The notes: a model not told the origin generated them from the letters alone. DNA of 52,320 nt from Actinacidiphila cocklensis (GCF_907177275.1 NZ_CAJSLV010000077.1:1-52320), one strand, 5' to 3'; shown: positions 42,339-51,505, numbered from the stretch's first letter. Translations and numbers: made by a program.

Positions 42339-43025
42339 TCAGCGGTGCAGCGCCCCACCGGCTCCGGCCGGGGCCTCCGATCCCGCCTCGTCCGCGTTGA
42401 GATGGATCACGCCGTAGTCGTAGCCGTGCCGCCGGTAGACCACGCTCGGCTGCTTGGTGTCGACATCGACGAACAGATAGAAGTCGTGCCCGACCAGCTC
42501 CATCTCGTAGAGCGCCTGGTCGAGTGCCATCGGTGCCGCCGCGTGCGTCTTCTCCCTGACGACCAGCGGGCCGTCGCCGCGTACCTCCATCGTGCCGATC
42601 CGCTTGGTCGGCACGCCGTCGGCCGTCGGGTCACCGCCGACCGGCTCTCCCTCGGCGTTCATGTAGGCCGCGTCCGGCACCGCGGAGGCGACGTCCGCAG
42701 CCGGGATCCGGCCATTCCCCCGGCGGGTGTGCCGCTTGCTCGCGGCCTTGCGCAGCCGCGCCTCCAGCTTGGTCACCGCGACGTCCAGCGCGGCATACGG
42801 GTCGGCGGCCGCCGCTTCTGCCCGGACCACCGGACCACGGGTGTTGAGCGTGATCTCCACCCGGTCGGAACGCTCCGCCTGCCGCGGGTTGAGCTCCTTG
42901 GACACCTCGACGTCGAGGCTGATCACCTTGCCGTCGAGCTTCTGGATCTTGTCCAGCTTCTCGGCCACGTGCTTCCGGAACCGCTCAGGCACCTCGGTCT
43001 TGCGGCCCTTGACGACGATGTCCAC
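42339..43025 (-). CDS. hpf: Long-form ribosome hibernation promoting factor
   Basis: 228 residues from GTG 43025, with ACGGAG 6 nt upstream. The N-terminal S30AE domain (~1-100) starts MDIVVKGRKTEVPERFRKHV and shows the typical beta-alpha pattern. A flexible linker follows, then the C-terminal dimerisation domain (~165-220: ALDQALYEMELVGHDFYLF, VYRRHGYDYGVI). Having both domains makes it the long form, which pairs 70S ribosomes into inactive 100S dimers in stationary phase or stress. The gene sits between comF-like and response-regulator genes, a conserved order in actinobacteria. Confidence 0.95.
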   Translation of the reverse strand: MDIVVKGRKTEVPERFRKHVAEKLDKIQKLDGKVISLDVEVSKELNPRQAERSDRVEITLNTRGPVVRAEAAAADPYAALDVAVTKLEARLRKAASKRHTRRGNGRIPAADVASAVPDAAYMNAEGEPVGGDPTADGVPTKRIGTMEVRGDGPLVVREKTHAAAPMALDQALYEMELVGHDFYLFVDVDTKQPSVVYRRHGYDYGVIHLNADEAGSEAPAGAGGALHR

Positions 43026-43302
43026 GCAGAACTCCGTTCCCGGATCGCGCCGGGTGACCGCCGCGATCCCTTTTGCTGAGGCCGGCCCGGGTGCCAGTCC
43101 CGTCCGGCGCTGCGTTGGCTGCCGCTCCGCCCCCCGGGCTCACCGGGAACCGCGAAGCCGCGGCTTTCACCTCCTCCTGCCCCACTGGGAAGATCAACAC
43201 CCCACGGTGTTCGCTTCCCTCTCCCCCGAACATAGTCCCGGAGTGCGGAAGTCGGCATCCCCAGCGCCGCGCGACCTCCGTTCGGATGAATCCCGTCCGT
43301 TG
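43026..43302 (-). promoter_or_regulatory. hpf upstream region with inverted repeat
   Basis: A 277-bp gap upstream of hpf. It contains an inverted repeat, TGTTCG (43208-43213) and CGAACA (43227-43232), and a 12-bp palindrome, AAGCCGCGGCTT (about 43154-43165). On the minus strand GGAGGAGGTGAAAGCC resembles a ribosome-binding site followed by GTG, which could start a short leader peptide overlapping the hpf start. Stress control of hpf is known in relatives, so an operator here is plausible but unproven. Confidence 0.35.
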
Positions 43303-44010
43303 TCACCTGCGGCGATAGGCACCGGAGTGGGTTTCGGGGCCATCCGGCCCAGCCACCACCGCCGCTCCTACCACCCTCCCTCCTGCTACGGTGACGGCTC
43401 GCGCCGCCACGCTCAGTGATGTCCCGGTCGTCATCAGATCGTCCACCAGGACGACCGGTGCCGCCGCCAGCAGCGCCGCGGAGCCGCCGACCGCCTCGAC
43501 CGCACCGGACAGGTTCTCCAGCCGCCCGGCCGCGTCCAGCCCGGCCTGGTCGGCGACCACCCGCCGCTGCCGCAGTAAAGTCACCGCCCTGGCCGGTGTC
43601 CCCTGCCGGCGCAGTACCGCTGCCGCGGCACGGGCCATCCGTGCCGTCGCGTCATGGCCCCGTCTCGCCACTGCCCGCCGTGCGGAGGGCACTGGTACCA
43701 GCAGCACCGTCCCCGCGACGCCCAGCGGCCGTACAGCCGCGGCAAGGGCGCTTCCCAGCGGCCGGGCCAGGCCCAGCGCACCCCTTTCCTTGTGCGCCAA
43801 GAGCACGGCCCGCACCTCGTCGCCGTACCGCCCCGCCGCGTAGACCGGTGGCAGCCCCGCCGGCTCCGCTGCCGGACGCACCCTCCGCACCGAGGACGCC
43901 CCGCCCAGCAGCCCTCGGCACCGCTCGCACAACTCCGTACGCGGACGCCCGCAGCCCGCGCAGTCCACCGGCAGCACCAGCCCGGCGATCTCCCGCCACC
44001 AGCCCTGCAT
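43303..44010 (-). CDS. ComF family phosphoribosyltransferase-like protein
   Basis: About 235 residues from ATG 44010 (MQGWWREIAGLVLPVD); GTG 44037 is an alternative, since GGAGG is only 2 nt from the ATG. The N-terminus has a four-Cys zinc-binding knuckle (Cys 17, 20, 28, 31). The C-terminal half is a type I phosphoribosyltransferase fold with the PRPP loop VVLVDDLMTTGTS. ComF proteins are needed for DNA uptake in some bacteria, but in non-competent actinobacteria their role is not known. It is located between lpqB and hpf, as in other actinobacteria. Confidence 0.88.
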   Translation of the reverse strand: MQGWWREIAGLVLPVDCAGCGRPRTELCERCRGLLGGASSVRRVRPAAEPAGLPPVYAAGRYGDEVRAVLLAHKERGALGLARPLGSALAAAVRPLGVAGTVLLVPVPSARRAVARRGHDATARMARAAAAVLRRQGTPARAVTLLRQRRVVADQAGLDAAGRLENLSGAVEAVGGSAALLAAAPVVLVDDLMTTGTSLSVAARAVTVAGGRVVGAAVVAGPDGPETHSGAYRRR

Positions 44011-44063
44011 TCCTCCACTGTGACCGCTGCGGTCCACCGGCTGCCAGTCACTCGTTCGGGGGC

Positions 44064-44072
44064 TGTGGACAA
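44064..44072 (-). promoter_or_regulatory. Perfect DnaA box between comF-like gene and lpqB
   Basis: TGTGGACAA (TTGTCCACA on the minus strand), the Streptomyces-type DnaA box, in the 171-bp gap. The 18 bp from 44063 differ at only two positions from the site at 35147. Function is inferred from consensus only. Confidence 0.45.
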
Positions 44073-44181
44073 CTCGGATCAGGCACCTGACAAGCCCGCC
44101 GGACCCGCTGGTCAGCGGCCCGCCAACCCGGTGACCGGGCGGTCATCAGCCCGGCCACCCGGCCGCCCGGCCGCCCCGCGG

Positions 44182-46017
44182 TCAGCCGGGGTAGACCGGG
44201 CTGCCGCCCTTCGGGCGGACCTGCTTCCAGTTCGAGTCGTCGGGCAGCCAGTAGACGCTGCCGTTGTAGGAAGCCAGCAGCGGCCTGCTCATGTCCTCAG
44301 AGGCCGCCACCGCCACCGCCTCGCCGATGCTCTCCAACGCGAGCGCCGCGGGGGAACCGTCGGTGCTCACGTACTGGATCTGCTGCCCGCCACCGCCGAC
44401 CTCGCTGCCCAGCAACACCAGCTTGCTGCCGCCCGCCCAGGACACCGAGCCGACGGTCTCCCCCGCCGGCGTGAGGTCGCGCAGGTCCGCCACGCTGAAC
44501 TGCGGCTTCTCGAACGAGCCACCTCGCTCGATCCGGCCGAGCTTCAGCGTCTTGACTCCGTCCTCGTCCACCACCAGGGCGATCCGCACCCCGTCGGAGG
44601 CGACCCGCAGTGACTCGACCCGCCCGTCCAGCTCCGGCACGTCCACCTGGGCAGCCGCCCCGATGCCGTTCCGCAGCACGTACAGCCGGGAGGCCGCCGG
44701 GTTGCGGTCGGCCACCCACAAGTCGCCGAAGCCGTCCCAGCTCGGCGCGCTCAGCCCGTTCTTCGGGTTCTGCGCGGAACTGGTCAGCTGCGACGGCTGG
44801 AGGGTCGCGCCGTCCGCCAGCGAGCCGACCACCAGGTGGCGCCCGTCGGTCTTGACCCCGGCAGCCATCGCCCCGTCGCGCCGCACCGCGACCGACGCCA
44901 GGTCCGCCTTCGCCGCGCCGAACGGCCCGGGCACCGGAGCCGCGGTGCCGTCCCCCGACAGCTCGTACAGCTGGTGCTGCTCGGACCCGATGAAGTACCG
45001 CCCGGTCGCGGACCCGATCAGAGCAGTCGGAGCGAACACCTGGCTGCTGGGCAGCGTGCAGATCGTGGCGCCGTCGTCGCGCTGCACCTCCACGGACGCC
45101 AGTTTCCCCGTCAGCTGGTCCTGCACGGTGGCGAAGAGCTGCGACGCCAGCCGCACGCACTGGTCGTGCCCCAACCCGTCGGCCGCCCTGTTCAGCCGCA
45201 CCTTGAGGTGCTGGGGGTCGTCCCACGTGACGCCCTGGCCCGGCCCCTTGCCGTACGTCCGGACACCGGCGGGTGCCGCCGGGGCCACGGCAGGGGCAAG
45301 CCAGTCCGTGGGACCGCCGAGCAGCGCGGACACCGTGGCGGCCAGCGGATCGGGCTGCTGCTTGCGCAGCCACACCGGATCGGCGACCAGTGCCTGCTGC
45401 CGAGTGCCTGACCGCTGCGCGTCAGAGCCCAGTTCGGCGAAGTAGTACATGTTCACGGGGTAGTAGATCCGCTGGAAGTCCGACTTGGAGAGGATCAGGC
45501 CGTCGTCCAGCTTGCTGATCCGCCACTCCTTGCCCTCCTTGACCAGGTGGACGGTGGTGCGGAACGGGCCGTCGTCGGGCTGGTAGGCGTGCTTGGCGTC
45601 CACCAGCGCGGCCTTGGCCCCCGACACCGCGATCGTGGCAACCGCCTTGGACCCGGTGCCGACGTCCGTGCTGTCGGGGCTCTGCGGGCCGTTGTTCAGC
45701 ACGGTGATCCCGGCCAGGGGGTCCCACTGCTCCTGGAGGGATTTGGTCAGGTACTTCTTGGCGGTCGCGAAGTCGGGTTCGCCACTGGTGGTGGCCTCGA
45801 GGAAGCCGCTGACGATCTCGGCGGGTGTCTCGCCGACGTGCGGCGGGATACCGAACACCCGCACCTGCGCGTCGGCGTCCGCCAGCTGCCCCTTGTCGAC
45901 CTTGCGGACCTCGCCGCTGCTCGGCATGGACGCGCATCCGGCCAGCACCAGCACAGCCCCCAGCGGAAGCGCACCGCCCCTGAGCACCCGCAGCGCCCGG
46001 CCCCCCATCACCCGCAT
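44182..46017 (-). CDS. lpqB: Lipoprotein LpqB of the MtrAB system
   Basis: 611 residues. ATG 46017 overlaps the mtrB stop by the sequence ATGA, so the two are coupled. An N-terminal signal ends in the lipobox VLAGC (Cys 28), so the protein is anchored outside the membrane. A GerMN-type domain (about residues 60-330) is followed by a beta-propeller-like C-terminal domain (about 331-595). LpqB is known to interact with the sensor MtrB and influence MtrA signalling in mycobacteria and Streptomyces. Its place as third gene of mtrA-mtrB-lpqB is the conserved one. Confidence 0.95.
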   Translation of the reverse strand: MRVMGGRALRVLRGGALPLGAVLVLAGCASMPSSGEVRKVDKGQLADADAQVRVFGIPPHVGETPAEIVSGFLEATTSGEPDFATAKKYLTKSLQEQWDPLAGITVLNNGPQSPDSTDVGTGSKAVATIAVSGAKAALVDAKHAYQPDDGPFRTTVHLVKEGKEWRISKLDDGLILSKSDFQRIYYPVNMYYFAELGSDAQRSGTRQQALVADPVWLRKQQPDPLAATVSALLGGPTDWLAPAVAPAAPAGVRTYGKGPGQGVTWDDPQHLKVRLNRAADGLGHDQCVRLASQLFATVQDQLTGKLASVEVQRDDGATICTLPSSQVFAPTALIGSATGRYFIGSEQHQLYELSGDGTAAPVPGPFGAAKADLASVAVRRDGAMAAGVKTDGRHLVVGSLADGATLQPSQLTSSAQNPKNGLSAPSWDGFGDLWVADRNPAASRLYVLRNGIGAAAQVDVPELDGRVESLRVASDGVRIALVVDEDGVKTLKLGRIERGGSFEKPQFSVADLRDLTPAGETVGSVSWAGGSKLVLLGSEVGGGGQQIQYVSTDGSPAALALESIGEAVAVAASEDMSRPLLASYNGSVYWLPDDSNWKQVRPKGGSPVYPG

Positions 46018-47978
46018 CAGACGTCGTCCTCCCGAGCCGCTTCCCTGCGCTCCACCACTCGCGCCCCGTTGCCCGGCAGCGCCGCCGGATCGGCCTTCGC
46101 CCAGCGTGCCGGGGCGACGCTGGGCATCGGCGGTATACGGGGCGGCCGCCCGCCGTCCTGCCCGTGCCCGTTGCCCATCGTGGTGACGGCGTCGCTCGCC
46201 GCCCCGGCCCGCGGTACGGGCACGGTCGGTGCCGTCGCGGCCGGACGTCCCGAGGTGAGCAGAGCGCGGTTGCGGCGGGAGTCGTCGGGCTCCAGCGCGA
46301 TCGGCGACCCGCGCAGGCTGTCACCAGCGGTGCGCGGCAGTGTCATGCGGAACTGGGAACCGCCACCGGGCTCGCCCCATGCCTGGAGCCAGCCGCCGTG
46401 CAGCCGCGCGTCCTCCACCGCGATCGACAGCCCGAGGCCTGTACCGCCCGTGGTGCGCGCCCGGGCCGGATCTGCCCGCCAGAACCTATTGAACACCCGG
46501 GTCGCCTCACCCGGCTTGAGCCCGACACCGTAGTCCCGGACCGCGACCGCGACGGCGCCGTCGGCCGTCGCCAGCCGCACGACCACGTCCCGGCCCTCAC
46601 CGTGCTCGATCGCGTTGACCACCAGGTTGCGCAGCACCCGCTCGACCCTGCGCGGGTCGGCCTCGGCGATGACCGGCAGGGCGTCGCCGCGTATCACCAC
46701 CCGGCTGCCCTTGCGCTCGGCCAGCGGCTCCGCGGCGTCGACCACGTGCCGTACGACGTCGCGCAGGTCTATCGGCTCCGCCGACAGCTCGGCCGCGCCC
46801 GCGTCGAACCTGCTGATCTCCAGCAGGTCGGAGAGCAGCGACTCGAAGCGGTCCAGCTGGTTCTGCAGCAGTTCCGCGGAACGCGCCGTCACCGGATCGA
46901 AGTCACCGCGTCCGTCATGGATGACGTCCGCGGCCATCCGCACCGTCGTCAGCGGGGTCCGCAGCTCGTGCGACACGTCGGAGACGAAGCGGCGCTGCAT
47001 CCTCGACAGGTCCTCCATCTGCTGGATCTTGACCTGCAGATTCTGCGCCATCTTGTTGAAGGACTCACCGAGCCGTGCGATGTCGTCCTCACCGGTGACC
47101 TGCATACGTTCCTGCAGCCGGCCCGCCGCGAGCCGTTCGGCGATCCCGGCGGCCATCCGCACCGGCGTTACCACCTGGCGAGTCACCAGCCACGCGATGG
47201 CGCCGAGCAGCACCACCACGAAGATGCCGGCTGTCGCCAAGGTCCCCTTGACCAGGCCGAGGGTCTTCTCCTCCTGGTCGAAGGGGAACAGGTAGTACAG
47301 CTGGTAAGCGTTGCCATTGGGGTCGGTGAGGCGTTTGCCGACCGCGAGGGCGGGCCGCGGGGGGCTGCCGTCGGTCAACCTGAGCACTGTGTACTGCTTG
47401 AGCGCGCCTACGTGCGTCTCGACGGCGTCACTGAGCGACTTGGGAATGGTGGCGCTAGGGTCCACGTGGTTCGTACCGCGCGCTCCCCGGGCGTTGGTGC
47501 TGCCCTCGCCGGGACCCGCGCCGGCGTCCGCGCCCGGGCTGAGCGTGGCGATGTAGTACACGCCCTTGCCGCCGCTCTGGAACTGGGCCGCCAGGTCGTT
47601 GAGCCAGGCCCCCGAGTCCACCGGCGCGGGCGCGGAACCGGAAGCCGGGCCGTCCTGAGCCTGGCTGCCCTGGGTCGCCATGCTCGACGCGATGGAGAAG
47701 CCGCCGGTGGCCTGGTTCTCCGCGGCCTTCTCCTTCGCGTCGAGCAGGCCGTTCTTCACCTGCCCGATGACGACGAAACCGAGCAGCAGCACCACACCGG
47801 CGGACATCAGCAGGGTGAAGGCCACCACTCGCAGCTGGAGATTGCGCCGCCACAGCCGGGATGCCGGCTGCAGCGGACGCCGTGCCCAGCGCACGCACGA
47901 GCGGATCACCGGCAGCAGACCGCGCATCGGGTCCGCAAGCCGGCTCTCCAGCCGCTCACGCTCGTACGACGCGCTCAT
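46017..47978 (-). CDS. mtrB: Sensor histidine kinase MtrB
   Basis: About 653 residues from ATG 47978, one base after the mtrA stop. Topology: cytoplasmic N-terminus, TM1 (~51-73), an extracellular sensor region (~74-244), TM2 (~245-267), HAMP, then the dimerisation domain with the phospho-His in FVSDVSHELRTP (His ~337) and the ATPase domain with NLVVNAIEHG (Asn ~455), DYGVGL and GTGLGLSIA. About 100 C-terminal residues are Arg/Pro/Gly-rich and look disordered. MtrB controls MtrA, which co-ordinates cell-cycle and antibiotic genes in Streptomyces. Length and motifs are normal. Confidence 0.95.
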   Translation of the reverse strand: MSASYERERLESRLADPMRGLLPVIRSCVRWARRPLQPASRLWRRNLQLRVVAFTLLMSAGVVLLLGFVVIGQVKNGLLDAKEKAAENQATGGFSIASSMATQGSQAQDGPASGSAPAPVDSGAWLNDLAAQFQSGGKGVYYIATLSPGADAGAGPGEGSTNARGARGTNHVDPSATIPKSLSDAVETHVGALKQYTVLRLTDGSPPRPALAVGKRLTDPNGNAYQLYYLFPFDQEEKTLGLVKGTLATAGIFVVVLLGAIAWLVTRQVVTPVRMAAGIAERLAAGRLQERMQVTGEDDIARLGESFNKMAQNLQVKIQQMEDLSRMQRRFVSDVSHELRTPLTTVRMAADVIHDGRGDFDPVTARSAELLQNQLDRFESLLSDLLEISRFDAGAAELSAEPIDLRDVVRHVVDAAEPLAERKGSRVVIRGDALPVIAEADPRRVERVLRNLVVNAIEHGEGRDVVVRLATADGAVAVAVRDYGVGLKPGEATRVFNRFWRADPARARTTGGTGLGLSIAVEDARLHGGWLQAWGEPGGGSQFRMTLPRTAGDSLRGSPIALEPDDSRRNRALLTSGRPAATAPTVPVPRAGAASDAVTTMGNGHGQDGGRPPRIPPMPSVAPARWAKADPAALPGNGARVVERREAAREDDV

Positions 47979-47979
47979 C

Positions 47980-48669
47980 TCAGCCCGGTCCCGCCTTGTA
48001 ACCGACACCGCGGACGGTCACGACGATCTCCGGGCGCTCGGGGTCCTGCTCGACCTTGGAGCGCAGGCGCTGCACATGCACGTTCACCAGCCGGGTGTCC
48101 GCGGCGTGCCGGTAGCCCCACACCTGCTCCAGCAGCACCTCACGGGTGAAGACCTGCCACGGCTTACGGGCGAGCGCGACCAGCAGGTCGAACTCCAGCG
48201 GCGTGAGCGCGATCGGCTGACCGTCGCGCTTCACCGAGTGGCCGGCCACGTCGATCACCAGATCGCCTATGGTCAGCTGCTCCGGCGTGGGCTCCTCGGC
48301 CCGGCGCAGCCGCGCCCGCACCCGCGCCACCAGTTCCTTGGGCTTGAACGGCTTGATGACGTAATCGTCCGCGCCCGACTCCAGGCCGACGACCACGTCC
48401 ACGGTGTCGCTCTTGGCTGTGAGCATCACGATCGGCACGCCTGATTCCGCCCTGATCTGCCGGCAGACGTCGATACCGTCCCGCCCGGGCAGCATCAGAT
48501 CGAGCAGTACCAGGTCCGGCTTCGCCTCCCGAAAAGCGGCAAGCGCCTTGTCACCGTCGGCGCAGAACGACGGCTCGAAACCTTCTCCGCGCAGCACGAT
48601 GCCAAGCATCTCTGACAGCGCGTTGTCGTCGTCGACGACCAGGACACGTCCCTTCATACCGACCATCAT
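47980..48669 (-). CDS. mtrA: Response regulator MtrA (OmpR family)
   Basis: About 229 residues from ATG 48669 (MMVGMKGRVLVVDDD); ATGs at 48666 and 48657 are alternatives. The receiver domain has the acidic VVDDD, the phospho-acceptor Asp ~57 in LVLLDLMLPG, and Thr/Lys in VMLTAKSDT and VIKPF. The winged-helix DNA-binding domain shows LTPLEFDLLVALARKP and EQVWGYRH, and ends TVRGVGYKAGPG. The sequence is of the highly conserved actinobacterial MtrA type. It heads the mtrA-mtrB-lpqB operon. A 24-bp inverted repeat lies 22-45 bp upstream of the start codon. Confidence 0.96.
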   Translation of the reverse strand: MMVGMKGRVLVVDDDNALSEMLGIVLRGEGFEPSFCADGDKALAAFREAKPDLVLLDLMLPGRDGIDVCRQIRAESGVPIVMLTAKSDTVDVVVGLESGADDYVIKPFKPKELVARVRARLRRAEEPTPEQLTIGDLVIDVAGHSVKRDGQPIALTPLEFDLLVALARKPWQVFTREVLLEQVWGYRHAADTRLVNVHVQRLRSKVEQDPERPEIVVTVRGVGYKAGPG

Positions 48670-48690
48670 CCCATTTGCATATCGATACCG

Positions 48691-48714
48691 GTGACCTTTC
48701 GTGATCAAGGTCAC
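48691..48714. promoter_or_regulatory. Inverted repeat upstream of mtrA, candidate operator
   Basis: GTGACCTT (48691-48698) and AAGGTCAC (48707-48714) are perfect 8-bp complements with an 8-bp spacer. Position, 22-45 bp before the mtrA start, overlaps the likely promoter or leader. It could be an autoregulatory or other repressor site. I do not claim it matches a known MtrA consensus. Confidence 0.5.
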
Positions 48715-48770
48715 GTTATGCGACTATTGTCCCTGGTTGTACGCGGTTGCGCTGCCCCCCAGTTGCAGCC

Positions 48771-48790
48771 TGTGGATAACTTGTGGACCA
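48771..48790 (-). promoter_or_regulatory. Pair of DnaA-box-like sites between mtrA and mtnA
   Basis: TGTGGATAA (48771-48779), a perfect TTATCCACA on the minus strand, followed 2 bp later by TGTGGACCA (48782-48790), a weaker match. They are in the same orientation in the 147-bp gap upstream of mtrA, about 100 bp before its start. Confidence 0.5.
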
Positions 48791-48816
48791 GTCCGCACCC
48801 GGCGCTCCACGGAGCG

Positions 48817-49881
48817 TCACCGAGTGTCCTGCTGTGCACACACCGCCGCAAGGCTCTCGGCAGTCACGGGTGACACCACACCGTTCTCCGTGACGATCGC
48901 AGTGATCAGCTCCGGCGGTGTGACATCGAATGCCGGATTATAGGCCTGCGTGCCGAGCGGTGACGGCGCCAGATCCGTCACCTCGCTCCCCGGCCGCTGC
49001 TCCACCTCGATCGCCGCGCCGTTCACCGTGGCCAGATCGACCGTCGTCGTCGGCGCGACAACGATGAACGGCACCCGGTGGTAGCGGGCGAGCACCGCCA
49101 GCGGATAGCTGCCCACCTTGTTCGCCGTCGACCCGTCGGCCGCGATCCGGTCCGCCCCGATCAGCACCGCGTCCACCTCGCCCGCGGTGAACAGCGACCC
49201 GGCGGCGTTGTCGGCGAGCAGCGTGTACGGCATCCCCGCCCGTGCGGCTTCCCACGCCGTCAACCGCGCGCCCTGCAGTAGCGGGCGGGTCTCGTCCACC
49301 CACAGCCGCCGCAGCTCCCCGGCCCGGTGCGCGGCCATGGCCACACCCAGCGCGGTCCCCTCACCGCCCGACACCAGCGCACCGGTGTTGCAGTGCGTCA
49401 GCATCCGATACCCGCCGCCGGGCGCCAGCTCCGCCAGCAGCTGCATGCCGTGCGCCGCCATCGCCGTACTGGCCGCGGCGTCCTCGGCGTGCAGCCGCCG
49501 CGCCTCGGCAAGCGCGGCCGCCGCCCCCTGACCGGGACCTGCCGCGCGGAACGCCGCCAGAGCCCGCCCTACGCCGTACTCGAGGTTCACCGCCGTCGGC
49601 CGAGCGTGCGCCAGCACACCCGCCGCGTCTTCCACGTCGTAACCCCGAGCCGCCGCCAGCGCGATCCCGTACGCCCCGGCCAGTCCGAGCAGGGGCGCAC
49701 CGCGGACGGCCAGGGAACGTATCGCCTGGACGAGCACCGGTACGTCGGTGCAGACCAGCTCCACCTCCTCCTGCGGCAGCCGCGTCTGGTCGAGCAGCAC
49801 CAGGACGGGACCGTCCGGCGGCTCCTCCCAGCGCAGCGCAGGAACCGTTCCATTACCGGATTTCGCGAGGTGATCACCCAT
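48817..49881 (-). CDS. mtnA: S-methyl-5-thioribose-1-phosphate isomerase
   Basis: Isomerises the aldose MTR-1-P to the ketose MTRu-1-P in the methionine salvage pathway. About 354 residues from ATG 49881 (MGDHLAKSGNG); the frame is open further upstream but without family sequence. The family hallmarks are present: VRGAPLLGLAGAYG, the catalytic Cys in LTHCNTGAL, and IGADRIAADGSTANKVGSY with the catalytic Asp. It ends in the typical PAFDVTPPELITAIVTE. It sits next to mtrA, as in other Streptomyces, and diverges from the membrane-protein gene at 49973. Confidence 0.94.
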   Translation of the reverse strand: MGDHLAKSGNGTVPALRWEEPPDGPVLVLLDQTRLPQEEVELVCTDVPVLVQAIRSLAVRGAPLLGLAGAYGIALAAARGYDVEDAAGVLAHARPTAVNLEYGVGRALAAFRAAGPGQGAAAALAEARRLHAEDAAASTAMAAHGMQLLAELAPGGGYRMLTHCNTGALVSGGEGTALGVAMAAHRAGELRRLWVDETRPLLQGARLTAWEAARAGMPYTLLADNAAGSLFTAGEVDAVLIGADRIAADGSTANKVGSYPLAVLARYHRVPFIVVAPTTTVDLATVNGAAIEVEQRPGSEVTDLAPSPLGTQAYNPAFDVTPPELITAIVTENGVVSPVTAESLAAVCAQQDTR

Positions 49882-49972
49882 CCGTCCAGTCTGCCCTGCC
49901 AGGCCCGACCTGCGGCAGCCCGTGGCACGATGGCGACCAGTACCGACAGGACATACGAAAGGGCAGCCTCCG

Positions 49973-51505
49973 ATGACCAACACTCCGGGCTGGGCCTCGC
50001 CCGGATCCTCCGACTCGCAGGAGCCGGACGGCGGCGACAGCCCCCAAGACACCCCCTCAAACGCCTCCACGGCCCCCGCGGACGAGGACGGCGCCACAGA
50101 CAGCGGGCACAGTGCGCCTGCCGCGCAGGACGACGCTCCGCCGGTCCCGCCGGTGAGCGGCGTCTGGTCGCAGCGCCAGCCCCCGCCCGGCCCGTGGCAG
50201 CACACTCCGTCGGGCGTCGGTCCGCAGGCCGCCGCAAGGCCCTCCGAGCCCTCTGACGCGCCCGCCCCGGCCCCCGAGGGCGACGACGCGCCCACGCCGC
50301 CCGCTCCCGCCCCGTCCGACGACCGCTCTCCGTCCGCCGGGACCGTGCCGACCGAGGCACCCGCGCCGACGCCCCCGGCCACGGGACACAGCGGCGGCTG
50401 GGGGCAGCAGTGGGCTCCGCCGGCACCCCCCGCGTCGCCGCAGCACGGCGGCCCGCGCTGGGGTCCGACGGCGGCCGGTTACGGGGCCGCACAGCCGCCG
50501 TACGCCACCAAGCCGGCCGCGCCGCAGCCCGGCGTGATCCCGCTGCGTCCGCTGGACGCGGGAGAGATCCTCCAGGGCGCCGTGTCCACCCTTCGGCTGC
50601 ACTGGCGGGCCGCGATGCTGCTGGCCTTCGTCGTCGGCCTGCTGACCGAGAGCGTCAACGCGCTGATCAGCGGCCTCCTCATTGATGACACACGAATTGA
50701 TGACCTGAACCGCGAATCCGACCCGAGCGTCCACGACATCCTGCACGCGCTCAGCGGCTCGGTCGGGGCGTCGGTCCTGGTCATCCTCACGAGCATGATC
50801 GGCGTGATCCTCACGGCCGGCCTGCTGACCGTCGTCATCAGCCGTGCCGTCCTCGGCCGGCCCACCACCGTCCGGTCCGTCTGGCAGGACGTCCGCCCCC
50901 GGCTGGGACAGCTCATCGGCCTCGCGCTGCTGCTGCCGCTCGGGCTGTGCGCGATCATCGCGGTGCCCGCAGCCCCCGGTCTGCTGATCGCGCTGGCAGG
51001 CGGTGAGAGCGGTGGCGCGTCACTCGCCTCACTCGGCCTGATCTGCGGAGTCGTCGTCTCGATCTGGCAGTGGAATCTGTGGAGCCTCACCGCCCCGGCC
51101 CTCATGCTCGAAAAGCAGGGCCTTCAGGCAGCGCTGAAGCGCTCGATGAAGCTCGTCAACGGCTCGTGGTGGCGCGTCCTGGGCGTGCAGCTGCTCATGC
51201 TGCTCATCGCGGCTGTCGCGTCGCTCGTCATCCAGGTGCCTTTCGCGCTGATCGCCGACGCGGTCGGCGGTGACAGCGGGAGCAGCCTCTTCTCCGCGAG
51301 CACCGACAGCAGCTGGACCACGATCATCATCCTCGCCATCGGCGGCGTGATCAGCTCGACTCTGACCCTGCCGATCAGCGCGGGCGCGGTCTCTCTCCTG
51401 TACGTCGACCAGCGCATCCGCCGCGAGGCCCTCGACGTCGACCTCGGCCGCGCGGCAAAGGTCCCCGGATACGAGGCTCCCGCCACGGTGGGCGCCGAGC
51501 GCTGA
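49973..51505 (+). CDS. Polytopic membrane protein, glycerophosphodiester phosphodiesterase membrane-domain-like
   Basis: About 510 residues from ATG 49973, 9 nt after GAAAGGG. The first ~190 residues are Pro/Ala/Ser-rich and disordered, ending just before IPLRPLDAGEILQGAVSTL, the usual opening of this membrane family. Some six membrane segments follow (about residues 205-495) with a short DDTRIDDLN loop, and EKQGLQAALKRSMKLVNGSWWRV in the second half. This matches the membrane domain seen in GdpP/glycerophosphoryl diester phosphodiesterase-like proteins, but no phosphodiesterase catalytic domain is present. The role is unknown. The stop codon TGA (51503-51505) is also the left target-site copy of the adjoining IS remnant. 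Confidence 0.8.
   Translation: MTNTPGWASPGSSDSQEPDGGDSPQDTPSNASTAPADEDGATDSGHSAPAAQDDAPPVPPVSGVWSQRQPPPGPWQHTPSGVGPQAAARPSEPSDAPAPAPEGDDAPTPPAPAPSDDRSPSAGTVPTEAPAPTPPATGHSGGWGQQWAPPAPPASPQHGGPRWGPTAAGYGAAQPPYATKPAAPQPGVIPLRPLDAGEILQGAVSTLRLHWRAAMLLAFVVGLLTESVNALISGLLIDDTRIDDLNRESDPSVHDILHALSGSVGASVLVILTSMIGVILTAGLLTVVISRAVLGRPTTVRSVWQDVRPRLGQLIGLALLLPLGLCAIIAVPAAPGLLIALAGGESGGASLASLGLICGVVVSIWQWNLWSLTAPALMLEKQGLQAALKRSMKLVNGSWWRVLGVQLLMLLIAAVASLVIQVPFALIADAVGGDSGSSLFSASTDSSWTTIIILAIGGVISSTLTLPISAGAVSLLYVDQRIRREALDVDLGRAAKVPGYEAPATVGAER

Noticed and set aside
48691..48714. Calling the inverted repeat an MtrA binding site
   Set aside because: I cannot match it to a consensus with certainty from memory, so only a generic operator is proposed.
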